This document shows positions 9,080-18,028 of a DNA stretch of 64,000 bases, in pieces. The stretch lies in assembly GCF_900111825.1 (NCBI RefSeq), contig NZ_FOJM01000016.1, positions 62,001 through 126,000 of the forward strand, read 5' to 3'. A program made the position numbers and the translations under genes. Origin of the DNA: Pedobacter suwonensis (GTDB taxonomy: Bacteria > Bacteroidota > Bacteroidia > Sphingobacteriales > Sphingobacteriaceae). The notes under the pieces are model-generated. The model had not been told where the DNA came from. It saw only the letters and a program-made list of their open reading frames with translations, and searched no databases. Numbering within the stretch: position 1 is the first letter of the stretch; each line of letters begins with the position of its first letter.

Positions 9080-10153
9080 TTAGTGTATATCGTTATAGTT
9101 AATCATTTTTACATCTGGGTTTTTTGCTAAAATTTCTTCCATCCACTTCCGGTGCGATGCACCAACTCCTACTACAACCCTTTTTGCTTTTTTAGCTTTC
9201 GCCTGTGCGATGATATTTTTACACATCCCTTCATTTCTCAGGGTCCACTGCGCTATCATTTCCTTTACCGTTTCAGTCGGAAATCCCGCATATCCATAAA
9301 AGTGCGATCCGCCATAAAAGTTCCAGGCTTCATCTAAAACACCATATTTTACTGTATTCATACCTGCATAAGGGTCAGCATTAAATACACTTGCTTCATC
9401 TTTACTGTAAGACCAGTATTTTTCTATAGCTTTAACAGTAGCAGCTTCCTGCGAGCTGCTGTCGGCCTTTGCTTTGCCGATTAAAATCTTATATAACGAG
9501 TCTGTTTTATTCCAGGCTTCGCCCCAGGGTTCATCATAGGTCTGGCAATCCATATTATAAATCCGATCTTGTTTCAATTGGTAAATAAGGGGGAAATAGA
9601 TTTTGCTGTATTCACTTCCCGGTCTGTAAAGACCCATCTTTTTTAACGAATCTACACTACCAAACATCTTTTTATAGGTGGCAAGTTCTTCTTTGCCAAA
9701 ACTCTGTTTCATATAGTTCTCTAGCACAAAGATTTGATACTCAGTATTTCCTCTATCCCAGTTTTTAGCATAATTAACCGCTAAATTCATCCTCGTTTGA
9801 TGATAGTAAGCAAATTTTGCAAGTGCTTTTAGGTCTTTTTTAATCTGTGCATCTATGTTTTCAGGAGACTCGGGATTTAATTTTTGCAGGTAGTCACGCT
9901 CCTTTTTAAACAATTCTTTTGCCCAGTTACTTTCTTCCAGTTTAGCATAATTGTCCTGTGGCAGGTATTCACCAAACACCATATCAGGCTTAAAATTTTT
10001 AAGTTTATCAATTATGGCCTGAAAATTTATGGTTGATTTAGCGTTATCATGTGCGGAACCTACGATAACAATTTCGATTTGATTTTGTGCACTCAGTTTA
10101 AGTGTAAATGCCACCAGTAGTAATACCAGATTAAGTTTTTGTATAGTTCTCAT
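9080..10153 (-). CDS. Secreted TraB/ChaN-superfamily-like protein (DUF5694 type)
   Basis: 357 residues from MRTIQKLNLVLLLVAF, a typical signal peptide. An in-frame start at 10207 would bury it, so 10153 is chosen. Near the N-terminus is VIVGSAHDN followed by MVFGEYLP. Near the C-terminus is VVVGVGASHRKWMEE. The two Gly-x-His elements at the two ends, with an acidic residue after the first, resemble the TraB/Tiki/ChaN fold, whose members include metal-dependent proteases and haem-binding proteins. The family name DUF5694 is recalled, not searched. The product should be periplasmic or secreted. It is a single gene between its own terminator and a divergent-free spacer. Confidence 0.7.
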   Translation of the reverse strand: MRTIQKLNLVLLLVAFTLKLSAQNQIEIVIVGSAHDNAKSTINFQAIIDKLKNFKPDMVFGEYLPQDNYAKLEESNWAKELFKKERDYLQKLNPESPENIDAQIKKDLKALAKFAYYHQTRMNLAVNYAKNWDRGNTEYQIFVLENYMKQSFGKEELATYKKMFGSVDSLKKMGLYRPGSEYSKIYFPLIYQLKQDRIYNMDCQTYDEPWGEAWNKTDSLYKILIGKAKADSSSQEAATVKAIEKYWSYSKDEASVFNADPYAGMNTVKYGVLDEAWNFYGGSHFYGYAGFPTETVKEMIAQWTLRNEGMCKNIIAQAKAKKAKRVVVGVGASHRKWMEEILAKNPDVKMINYNDIH

Positions 10154-10327
10154 AATTCGTTTCGTTTTTGTTGATTCAAAGATGAGTATACAAGCCTTAC
10201 TACTCAATTTAATTATCCCAAAGGCTGATAATATTATCCCAATCGGAAAAACGGGGATTTAGGGGTTGATTATGGATAATGGGGTGTTTGAATAGCGGTT
10301 TATCGTTTTGGTCCTAAAAAAATGCAA

Positions 10328-11467
10328 CTATATCATTAATTTCTGATTAAAACCGACAATTAGTTTAAACAGATCTTTGTATTTGGTAAGGGGTAAGGTT
10401 TCAGGTTTATCGAATATATCATGATAGGCAGAGGGACCTCCCTGGGTATAAATAAAAAATGCGGGAACACCTTTTTCCGTGAAGAAATAATGATCACTAT
10501 TGGCTGCTTTACCTCTCTGATTGATTTTTGAGATGTAATGGTGTTCATTATTGATGGCATTTAGCTGTGCAAAGGCTTTGGGGTAAACTGAAGCATTAAC
10601 CACTGTCATGCCTGACTCGCCTGTGCCTACCAAATCGAGGTTGATGAGGAATTTTATATTACCTAATAGAACAAGAGGGTTTTCTACAAAATATCCTGAT
10701 CCTACTAATCCGGCTTCTTCGGCTGCAAAACAGATAAAACCAATAGAGTAGGGCTGGGGATTAGCGGCGTAATATTTGGCCAGACTCAATAAAGTGGCCA
10801 CACCAGCTGCATTATCATTTGCACCGGGGAAATAGGTAGTTGCCCCCATTCCGCCCAGGTGGTCGTAATGTGCAGTGATGATCAATAAGGAATCAGGATA
10901 CCGAGTGCCTTTAACCAAACCGCAAATATTGGCTGCCTGAAAATCGGGGATAAATTTGTTTTCAATGTCAACGCTTATTTTTTTCGGTAGGGTGTTAAGG
11001 CTCTTTTTATTGAGTTGTATAGTCGTAATATCCCCAACTTCGGTAGCTACAGACCAGGTTAGTTTATCTTTTAGTAAAACTTGTATCGAAGGTTTAGCCT
11101 GGAAGTGAAGGCTGTCAACCGGAGTTAGTTCGGCTATTTGTTTAATGCCCGGACTTTCATTATTTACGATGAAATCTTTTCCTGGTATGAGTTTTTCGCC
11201 ATTAACGGTTACCACCATTTTTCCCGGGAACGTATTTACAGGGAAACTAAAGGTCTGTTTATAGGCTGTACCCATTGGCAGTAAGCCGATTTTTTGATAC
11301 GCATCTGCAATATAATCGCCCGCTTTTTTCATCCCGTCTTTGGTATAACCTCTGCCCCAGAAAGCTTTTGACGTAAGGGTATTGATGATCCCTCTGGTAT
11401 AAGTAGAGTCCTGTGCAAAACTGTTGATTGCACAAAACAGCAAAAGGGAGAATCCGAATTTTTTCAT
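10328..11467 (-). CDS. Secreted M28-family metallopeptidase
   Basis: 379 residues with a signal peptide (ending NSFAQ). The two-zinc M28 site is visible: TAHYDHLGG (His), PGANDNAAGV (bridging Asp), FAAEEAGLVGS (catalytic Glu pair), LDLVGTG (Asp) and AYHDIFDKP (last His). It is an aminopeptidase/glutaminyl-cyclase-like enzyme probably acting on peptides in the periplasm or outside the cell. A second, longer M28 peptidase lies at the right edge of the window. This one has no PA insert, so the two are not close copies. It is flanked by spacers and is probably monocistronic. Confidence 0.88.
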   Translation of the reverse strand: MKKFGFSLLLFCAINSFAQDSTYTRGIINTLTSKAFWGRGYTKDGMKKAGDYIADAYQKIGLLPMGTAYKQTFSFPVNTFPGKMVVTVNGEKLIPGKDFIVNNESPGIKQIAELTPVDSLHFQAKPSIQVLLKDKLTWSVATEVGDITTIQLNKKSLNTLPKKISVDIENKFIPDFQAANICGLVKGTRYPDSLLIITAHYDHLGGMGATTYFPGANDNAAGVATLLSLAKYYAANPQPYSIGFICFAAEEAGLVGSGYFVENPLVLLGNIKFLINLDLVGTGESGMTVVNASVYPKAFAQLNAINNEHHYISKINQRGKAANSDHYFFTEKGVPAFFIYTQGGPSAYHDIFDKPETLPLTKYKDLFKLIVGFNQKLMI

Positions 11468-11678
11468 GCCGGAATTTAGTAAAATAAAATAATTGTTAGT
11501 CTGGATATGTAATCAGGATGTAGAGTAATTCTTTAGCTGGATTACAAATCTACAATTCATTGATACGAGATGGCAAATCTTGAGTAAAGGTGGGAGCAAC
11601 TGGCACCCTGATCCCATAGTTAGTGATCGGATTTCTTTCAGTATCTTACCAGATGGAAGGGATTCAATATCACAGTGA

Positions 11679-12896
11679 TTAATGGTATTGTGGCAAATTT
11701 TTCGTGGCTGAGTGATTTTTGTTCTTTTTCTTTTTGCCCCACCAAATGATAAATCCGGTTATAGGTAAACTGGCAGCAATTAAACTTGCGAAAAATGCCA
11801 TTACTTTCCCTGGAAGTCCTAAGATAGCGCCAACATGGATATCGTAGTTCATGCCGATAAGTGCTTCACCTGCATTTTTATCACTTTGATTTTTACGGGC
11901 CAGCAATTTACCTGTGTACTGGTCGAACAGCAAAACATCGAAATTCCAATAGGTTTCTTTCCCGCTGTAACCAGTTGCGTAAATGGTTGCCGTACCACCC
12001 TCGGCAGGCGACATTCCAATGCGTTCGACATTTTTAAATAACTTTTGTGCGGTTTCGAAAGCTACATCAAACGGAATCGCCTTAACAGATTTAGTTGAAT
12101 CTGATTGGGCCATAATTTGTTCCGGAGGCGAAATACTGCCCGATGCCACTACATATATAGTGTTCTGGAACCATTGGAAAGCCCACACCAGGCCGGTTAG
12201 TGCCAGCATCAGGCAAATAATCATCACATAAAAACCAAGTACATTATGCAGATCATAATTGATACGTTTAAATTTGGCTTTCCATTTAATTTTGAAGCTT
12301 TTATCGAAGTTCGATTTTTTAAGATTTTTAGGCCACCACATGATCATACCAGAAATCAAAAGAAAAACAAATATGAAGGTACACCAGCCTATAATCTGCT
12401 GTCCGATGGGATGGTTGATGAGAAAACTCCAGTGCAGCATTTTAATGATACTGAAGAATTCGTATTTATAATCAGAAACCAATGTGACCTTGCCTGTATA
12501 GGGGTTAATCAACACAATGTCGTAATAATCTATCGAATCAAAATACCAGAATGCTTTAGGATTACCAGGCTTGTAAGCACCAAACTCCCATGCGCGATCA
12601 GCTTGCCTATAACTCGAGATGAAGGTAACCTTTTTCTTGCCGCCAAAGGTTTTTTCGGCTGTTGCTTTTAATATGCTTAAAGGAATAGTTTTTTTATTTG
12701 CCGGTACCTCAACAAAAAACTCTTTTCTATGGATAAATTCAGTAATTTCTTTCTGAAAGGCAAAAATGCAGCCGGTAATGCCCAAATGAAAGACCACAAG
12801 ACCAGATGTTATACCCAGCCACAAGTGCAGCCAGTCATTGATTTTTCTTATACGCGATTTCTTTGTTTTTTTATGTATGGCTTTGGTTGGCGACAT
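11679..12896 (-). CDS. PepSY-associated transmembrane protein, iron-uptake operon
   Basis: 405 residues. There are four hydrophobic segments: near residues 25-50 (LHLWLGITSGLVVFHLGITG), near 165-195, near 220-245 and near 365-390. PepSY-type periplasmic domains lie between them. The conserved GITGCIFAF and WAFQW patterns are typical of PepSY_TM proteins, which accompany siderophore receptors and include ferric-siderophore reductase relatives. It is the last gene of a three-gene minus-strand unit with the DUF4198 protein and the TonB siderophore receptor. The likely role is an inner-membrane step in iron release or uptake. The function is inferred from family and context. Confidence 0.82.
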   Translation of the reverse strand: MSPTKAIHKKTKKSRIRKINDWLHLWLGITSGLVVFHLGITGCIFAFQKEITEFIHRKEFFVEVPANKKTIPLSILKATAEKTFGGKKKVTFISSYRQADRAWEFGAYKPGNPKAFWYFDSIDYYDIVLINPYTGKVTLVSDYKYEFFSIIKMLHWSFLINHPIGQQIIGWCTFIFVFLLISGMIMWWPKNLKKSNFDKSFKIKWKAKFKRINYDLHNVLGFYVMIICLMLALTGLVWAFQWFQNTIYVVASGSISPPEQIMAQSDSTKSVKAIPFDVAFETAQKLFKNVERIGMSPAEGGTATIYATGYSGKETYWNFDVLLFDQYTGKLLARKNQSDKNAGEALIGMNYDIHVGAILGLPGKVMAFFASLIAASLPITGFIIWWGKKKKNKNHSATKNLPQYH

Positions 12897-12969
12897 TGGG
12901 CTTTATTAAATAGAAGAACCAATTGACGATTTTACACGCCAATTGGTTAACAACTTTTAACTAATCTGT

Positions 12970-13680
12970 TTATTGAACTTCGGTGGTATAGGTTACCAAA
13001 TGCCAGGTTTTTTCGTAATCTTTTCCGTTCAGTTGGCCTGGTGTTTTATCTTCGGTAAAAACTTCAAAAAAGTAGTTTCCTTTTTGTGCTGGTTTGAAAG
13101 TGAATTTCCCTTCTGCATCGGTTTCAGTAGGTTGTGCTTTTCTTTCAGCATTTACAACCGTTAACTTTTGTTTTGCGAAAGGAGTTTTGTTGTAGATGAC
13201 CTGATGAACTGAGGTTTCACCCATTTTTAAGGCATGTTTATCGGGTCTGATGGTTAATGCTGCAGTTGCAGGGAAAACCGTGTTTATTTTTGCATTTCCT
13301 ATGGCTACATCTGCAAAGGCGTAATATTCAATTTTAGCTTTTTCATAGATGTCAGCAACCTCATGAACTACAGAAAGTTTATAAGTGCCATCCTGATCTG
13401 GAGTGAAGCTTGCTTTAAAGAAACGTACAGCCGGAGCGCTGGTTAAAACCCTGGTTTTTCCGTTTGGAGCGGTTAACACCAGGCTGAATTCTTTTAAATT
13501 GCTAAACCATTTTGCGGCTGAGTCGGGCTCGTTACTCTCATATTCTCCGAAGAAAACTTTCACTTCCTGTGCTTGTCCTTTTTTGCCTGTTGAAGCTGTT
13601 TCTATCCATAAAGCATGTGCAAATGCACTCGAAATGCCAAAGGCTAGAAAGAAAAATAGTAATGAGATTTTAGTTTTCAT
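12970..13680 (-). CDS. DUF4198-family periplasmic protein of the siderophore operon
   Basis: 236 residues. A signal peptide ends at SSAFA and is followed directly by HALWIE, so the mature protein would start with His, a pattern seen in metal-related DUF4198/NikM-like proteins. The rest is beta-rich with an Ig-like C-terminal region (TETDAEGKFTFKPAQKGNYF). It lies 60 bp downstream of the TonB siderophore receptor and 73 bp upstream of the PepSY gene. A role in periplasmic handling of iron or its chelate is likely, but this is inference from family and context. Confidence 0.8.
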   Translation of the reverse strand: MKTKISLLFFFLAFGISSAFAHALWIETASTGKKGQAQEVKVFFGEYESNEPDSAAKWFSNLKEFSLVLTAPNGKTRVLTSAPAVRFFKASFTPDQDGTYKLSVVHEVADIYEKAKIEYYAFADVAIGNAKINTVFPATAALTIRPDKHALKMGETSVHQVIYNKTPFAKQKLTVVNAERKAQPTETDAEGKFTFKPAQKGNYFFEVFTEDKTPGQLNGKDYEKTWHLVTYTTEVQ

Positions 13681-13740
13681 GTTTTCTGGGTTTTGACAAG
13701 AGTGGCAGCTGATCTGATCCAGATGCTCCTGTTTGTTTTA

Positions 13741-16182
13741 TTAAAATTTATAAGTTACACTACCGGTAAAAGTTCTTAAATCCTGAGGATTCATCGTGCT
13801 ATAACCAGTCCAGTATTTTTGATTGGTAAAATTGTCTACTTTGGCACCGATTCTGAACCTTGGATGATCATAAAATACCGAAGCATTAAAAACTTCGTAA
13901 GCAGGCAGGATAAATACGCCCTGGCTTACACTGTTTACAATTTTGTTATCACTGGCATAATTACCACCCGCACCTAAACCAAAGCCTTTTAAAGCACCCG
14001 CCGCCAACTTATAACTAATCCATAAGTTTGCCGAATAAGGAGCAGCTGAATAAGCATCACGTCTTCCTTCAACATCCGGAGAAGTATTTTGCAAACGGTT
14101 ATCGTTATAGGCAAAACCTGCAATAATGTTTAAACCATTTAAAGGGTTGGCTACAATTTCTGCTTCTATACCTTTGCTGATTTTGTTGCCATCCTGGATC
14201 TGTGCATTCGGATTAGACAGATCGCCATTATAACCCCTTACAATATCTTTCACTTTGATGTAGTAATAAGATACCGATCCGGTTAATTTGCCGCCAAACA
14301 GGTTACTTTTTACACCGCCTTCTATCTGGTTAGCTTGCTCGGGCTTAAATGCTTCACCTTTATAATCTATGCCGTTAAGATTGTTAAATCCATTTTGATA
14401 ATTGACAAACAATGATAACTGATCTTTTATAGGCTGAAATACCAGGCCAAATTTAGGAGAGAAAACCGTTTGTTTATAAGCCCCTTTTGGTGCCGAACCT
14501 GCTCGGTCAGAATTACCTTTGTTGTCAAAACGGTCTACTCTAATGGCCGCTAAAGCAATTAACCTTTCGGTTAGGTTAATCACATCAGAGGCATAGGCAC
14601 TGTAAGTATTGGTCTTAAAATGATAAGGATATTTAGGGACGTTAGGCATTGCTGCATAAAAGGCTGCTAAATTAGTTTCTGTGAAGTTGTAATAGTTAGC
14701 ACCTGTTCCGTTTTTATTTGTTAGATCGAAACTGTCTGTTCCATAAAACAATTGATCGGAGTTTTGACGTAAATAGTCAAGACCCAAAACCATCCTGTTT
14801 TTTATTGAACCCAGGTTAAAAGTCCCGTTGAAATTTTGTTGGATTTCGTAGTTATAAAGTTTGCTGTTGTCTGTTGATTGATCTGCCCTTGAAATGAGAT
14901 CGGCGCCCGGAGCAGCATTTGGGTTACCTAGTGGAGGATAGTTATTGGGAACTAAGAACAGGTAGGTTCCACGGCCATTAGAAAAACTATAGCTGGATGA
15001 AAAGCTGGTATGTGATGACCAGTTCTCATTAAATTTATAATTGGCCTGGCCAAAGAAAGTTGTACTGTTGTATTTTTGCTTCATCACATCACCTGTAAAC
15101 GATTTATCGTAAGGTATGCCAGACTGGTCTGCCCGATCAAAACCAAGGTCTTTCACCGGAAAATAAAAGAAAACAAATGGTTTTAAGGTATTCTTACCAT
15201 TGGCGATTTCGGCATCAAAAGTAAAATCCAGCTTGTCGTTTACTTTATAGGCTAAGCTTGGTGCCACAAAGAAACCCCTGTCGAATACGTTTTGCTGGAA
15301 AGAGCCTTTATAATTATAAGATGCATTGATACGGGCGTAAATGTGGTTGGCTTTATCAACAGGGAAATTAAAATCGGTACTTACCCGGTTTAAATCATAG
15401 CTACCTGCCGAATAGGTTACCTCACCGCCTAAGCCCTCGAATGGTTTTTTGGTAATGCGGTTGATTAAACCTCCATAAGAAGTTAAAGTGCTGCCAAATA
15501 AAGTAGCCGACGGGCCTTTAATTACTTCCACACTTTCGATGTTGGCTGCATCATTACGACTGGTTATATTACCTGCAATTCCGTTTCTTAATTTCGACTG
15601 TACAATAAAGCCCCGCGACGCATAATACGCGCCACCATCTCCACCACGTCCGGTTGATTCCCACATTTTCTGAATACCAACGGCATTACGTGTAGCATCA
15701 TCTACAGAAAATATCAGTTGGTCATTAAATGTCTCTTTGGTAATCGTGGTATAAACCTGAGGGTTCTCCAGGTTACTAATAGGCATTTTAGCTACATAAT
15801 CGCTTTTTTGGGCGCCATATTTATTGGCTTTAACTTTATTGATATTAACCTCATTGAGCTGGTTTGAATTCTGGTTGATTACGAAATCAACCGTTTTATT
15901 TTCACCTGCATTGATTATAACTGATTTTTCTACGCTTTGGATGCCAACACCTGATACGCGTACGATATAAGAACCTGGTTTAACCCTTGGTATCTCAAAG
16001 GTACCTTTATCATTGGTGACGTTTCCTAAGCCTTTACCCTTCAAACCTACTGAAAGATAAGCTGCTGGTTTTCCATCAGATGTGGTAACTGTACCAGTAA
16101 TGGTTGAAAACTGTTGGGCAAAGCATAATAAACTGGCAAAAGTGAACAGGAAAGTAAAACTAAAAAGTTTGATTTTAAACAT
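13741..16182 (-). CDS. TonB-dependent siderophore receptor
   Basis: 813 residues. A signal peptide ends at CFAQ. Residues 25-110 are a CarboxypepD_reg-like domain (TITGTVTTSDGKPAAYLSV). A plug domain follows, with IESVEVIKGPSATLFGS and GGLINRITKKP, the typical wording of siderophore receptors. The remaining 580 residues are a beta-barrel ending in TGSVTYKF with terminal Phe. It imports ferric siderophores across the outer membrane using TonB energy. It is the first gene of the operon with DUF4198 and PepSY genes. A Fur-like inverted repeat lies about 70 bp upstream. The ligand is not determinable. Confidence 0.9.
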   Translation of the reverse strand: MFKIKLFSFTFLFTFASLLCFAQQFSTITGTVTTSDGKPAAYLSVGLKGKGLGNVTNDKGTFEIPRVKPGSYIVRVSGVGIQSVEKSVIINAGENKTVDFVINQNSNQLNEVNINKVKANKYGAQKSDYVAKMPISNLENPQVYTTITKETFNDQLIFSVDDATRNAVGIQKMWESTGRGGDGGAYYASRGFIVQSKLRNGIAGNITSRNDAANIESVEVIKGPSATLFGSTLTSYGGLINRITKKPFEGLGGEVTYSAGSYDLNRVSTDFNFPVDKANHIYARINASYNYKGSFQQNVFDRGFFVAPSLAYKVNDKLDFTFDAEIANGKNTLKPFVFFYFPVKDLGFDRADQSGIPYDKSFTGDVMKQKYNSTTFFGQANYKFNENWSSHTSFSSSYSFSNGRGTYLFLVPNNYPPLGNPNAAPGADLISRADQSTDNSKLYNYEIQQNFNGTFNLGSIKNRMVLGLDYLRQNSDQLFYGTDSFDLTNKNGTGANYYNFTETNLAAFYAAMPNVPKYPYHFKTNTYSAYASDVINLTERLIALAAIRVDRFDNKGNSDRAGSAPKGAYKQTVFSPKFGLVFQPIKDQLSLFVNYQNGFNNLNGIDYKGEAFKPEQANQIEGGVKSNLFGGKLTGSVSYYYIKVKDIVRGYNGDLSNPNAQIQDGNKISKGIEAEIVANPLNGLNIIAGFAYNDNRLQNTSPDVEGRRDAYSAAPYSANLWISYKLAAGALKGFGLGAGGNYASDNKIVNSVSQGVFILPAYEVFNASVFYDHPRFRIGAKVDNFTNQKYWTGYSTMNPQDLRTFTGSVTYKF

Positions 16183-16565
16183 TACAGTATTTATTTGGAT
16201 TAATTCTAAACAGACGCAAAATAACGTCAGAAATTTTTATAATCCAAATTATTTTGAACTATTCTAAATTGGGAAAATCTTTTAGAGAATATCCTCATAC
16301 AAATTATTACCCATCTGTTAACAATGATGCATGTTATAATTAAACAAACATTCTAATGTATAATTTAAAAGGTAATTGCTGTATAAATATGTTAATATAT
16401 AAGTAGTCTGGGTTAAAATCGAACTGAAATATATGTCGAAAAAAGCTTTAATTTGATGCAGGCCTTGTAAACCTCAGTATACAATACTATTATAATGTTT
16501 TAACTTTAATAAAGTCCCAATTCAGCAAAAATGCATAAACTAACATTTGTTTAAACACAATCTTT
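16183..16565. other. Divergent promoter spacer, no gene seen
   Basis: A 383-bp AT-rich spacer between the divergent siderophore receptor and the first 12-cysteine protein. It holds the candidate operator and, from 16395 on, an upstream element shared with the second 12-cysteine gene. No open frame with plausible coding content was seen. Confidence 0.6.
16252..16268. promoter_or_regulatory. Candidate iron-regulator (Fur-like) operator
   Basis: TTTTGAA CTA TTCTAAA is a 7-3-7 inverted repeat with one mismatched pair, placed 70 bp upstream of the siderophore receptor start. A further TTCTAAA half-site lies at 16204-16210. The position suits a repressor of the iron operon. The Fur assignment is a guess from context. 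Confidence 0.3.
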
Positions 16566-17033
16566 ATGAAATTAACATCTATTATTTCGTTCTCCTTAAT
16601 TTGTATTCTCTTCTTTTCCTGTAAAAAAGAAGAAGATGTGAATTATAAGGTAACAGAGGCTGTTTCCTTGTTTGAAAACGCCAAATCACTTAATACTTTA
16701 GCGAGTAGTACAACAGGAAATTATGTGAAAGTCTGCCCAAATGGGTATACGGGCTGCGGAGCTACAGCAGGAATTGTTTGTGAATCGTCACAACAACCAT
16801 GTGTGATACCGGTAGTTATACTACGGAAATATCCTTGTCCTGGTTCGAATTTATACGGATGTAAGTCTGGTCTTCAAACAGGCGCTATATGTGAAACTGC
16901 TCAGGTATGCGCTGGAGAAAATCATCCATTACCTTGTAATTATGGAGGTATTGCCTTTGGTTGTTTTGCAGGCGCTCCCATTAGCGGACCAAGTTGCGGT
17001 ACATTAGTAAATTGCGAAACACCACCAGACTGA
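16566..17033 (+). CDS. 12-cysteine lipoprotein, copy 1
   Basis: 155 residues; family not recognised. A signal peptide ends in a lipobox FFSC with the Cys followed by KK, as in Bacteroidota lipoproteins. After a 35-residue spacer come 12 cysteines in three successive four-Cys units. Each has the form C-x6/8-C-x7/10-C-x5/6-C and contains a Gly-Cys second cysteine (GYTGCG, NLYGCK, IAFGCF). This suggests a disulfide-stabilised extracellular domain with six disulfides. The gene at 17214 is a tandem paralogue with all 12 Cys kept. A thioredoxin-like lipoprotein lies downstream. The function is unknown. Confidence 0.8.
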   Translation: MKLTSIISFSLICILFFSCKKEEDVNYKVTEAVSLFENAKSLNTLASSTTGNYVKVCPNGYTGCGATAGIVCESSQQPCVIPVVILRKYPCPGSNLYGCKSGLQTGAICETAQVCAGENHPLPCNYGGIAFGCFAGAPISGPSCGTLVNCETPPD

Positions 17034-17213
17034 TCCTATCAATCTTTTAGAAAAAAAATGTTATCGCTGTATTCATGTGAGGACATATAAATAGTCGTAG
17101 TTGAAAATCTCAAGTAAAATGTGTCAAAATAGGCATTAATTTGAATAAGATAATGGTGATTCAGACTAATAATTCCTATCACAATATATTCATTAACGTA
17201 TAAATAGAATTTT

Positions 17214-17675
17214 ATGAAAATTGCATCTATTGTCTCTCTCTTCTTAGTAGGTATTCTATTATTTTCTTTTAAAAAGGAAAATGTTGTGAATTATAAAGTC
17301 AATAAAGCAGAGTTGCTGTTGCAGAGTTCAGAATCAGCTTCAAAGTCAGCTTTTGTTAAAGGAAATTATGTAAAAACCTGCCCTGATGGTTTTTCAGGTT
17401 GTGGTGGTACATCAGGCCCGGATTGTAATGGGCAGGGTAATTGTAATCCAAGTCCTGTTAATCGTCCGTATGCGTGTCCTGGATCTCAAGAGTATGGTTG
17501 TAAAACTGGTATCCAATCTACACTTGTGTGTCAAAATGTAAAGATATGTCCTGGAGAAAATCACCCTGTTCCATGTAACTATGGTAGTATCAGCTTTGGC
17601 TGTTATCAAGGGGCGCCGATTGGTGGTGGGCCAAGCTGCGGTGCTCTAATTAATTGCCAAACGCCGCCCAACTGA
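17214..17675 (+). CDS. 12-cysteine secreted protein, copy 2, lipobox Cys lost
   Basis: 153 residues and a clear paralogue of the preceding gene. All 12 cysteines and the motifs CPGENHP, PCNYG and GAPI are kept. Where copy 1 has the lipobox FFSCKK, this copy has LFSFKK. The aligned codon is TTT instead of TGT, a one-base change. The protein should therefore not be lipidated and may be released, or remain anchored by an uncleaved signal helix. The spacing of the three four-Cys units matches copy 1 within one or two residues. This conservation beside loss of the anchor suggests a functional shift rather than decay. Function unknown. Confidence 0.8.
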   Translation: MKIASIVSLFLVGILLFSFKKENVVNYKVNKAELLLQSSESASKSAFVKGNYVKTCPDGFSGCGGTSGPDCNGQGNCNPSPVNRPYACPGSQEYGCKTGIQSTLVCQNVKICPGENHPVPCNYGSISFGCYQGAPIGGGPSCGALINCQTPPN

Positions 17676-18028
17676 CCTCACGGAAATATTTTATCTAAAT
17701 GGTATTAAGTTACCATTAACTTTTACGTTGTGTTCAAATTTTTTTCAAATGGATACACTGTTGCTTTTGTGTAGCCGGTATCTTTGATATCTGTTTGCAA
17801 CAGTGACCCTTAAGTTCCGTTAAATATGCCACAGATTCCTGCGATGTAATCTTAAATTTTAGAGGCTTGTTCTTAAATATCTGAAATTAAGCAAAGCTTT
17901 ATGTGATGTTTTGCACAAAGCCATACTATACTATCGTAGAAAATTATTACGCCTTGGCGAATAATCTATCCATCGAAGGTCTATTGGTATATTAATAAAT
18001 TTTGAAATGCCACTAAGCAATGTAACCT
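17676..18028. other. Spacer before the DUF4221-like gene
   Basis: A 353-bp AT-rich spacer. No coding frame, third cysteine-rich copy or strong terminator was found. Confidence 0.5.

Larger units (their letters stand above)
16395..17675 (+). repeat. Tandem gene duplication including upstream element
   Basis: Sequence upstream of copy 1 (from 16395, ATATATAAGTAGTC, to the TTAATTTGA near 16450) reappears upstream of copy 2 (from 17083, ACATATAAATAGTC, to TTAATTTGA). The offset is about 688 bp. The duplication thus took the promoter region as well as the gene. The leader between element and ATG is 40 bp shorter in copy 2. Confidence 0.65.
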
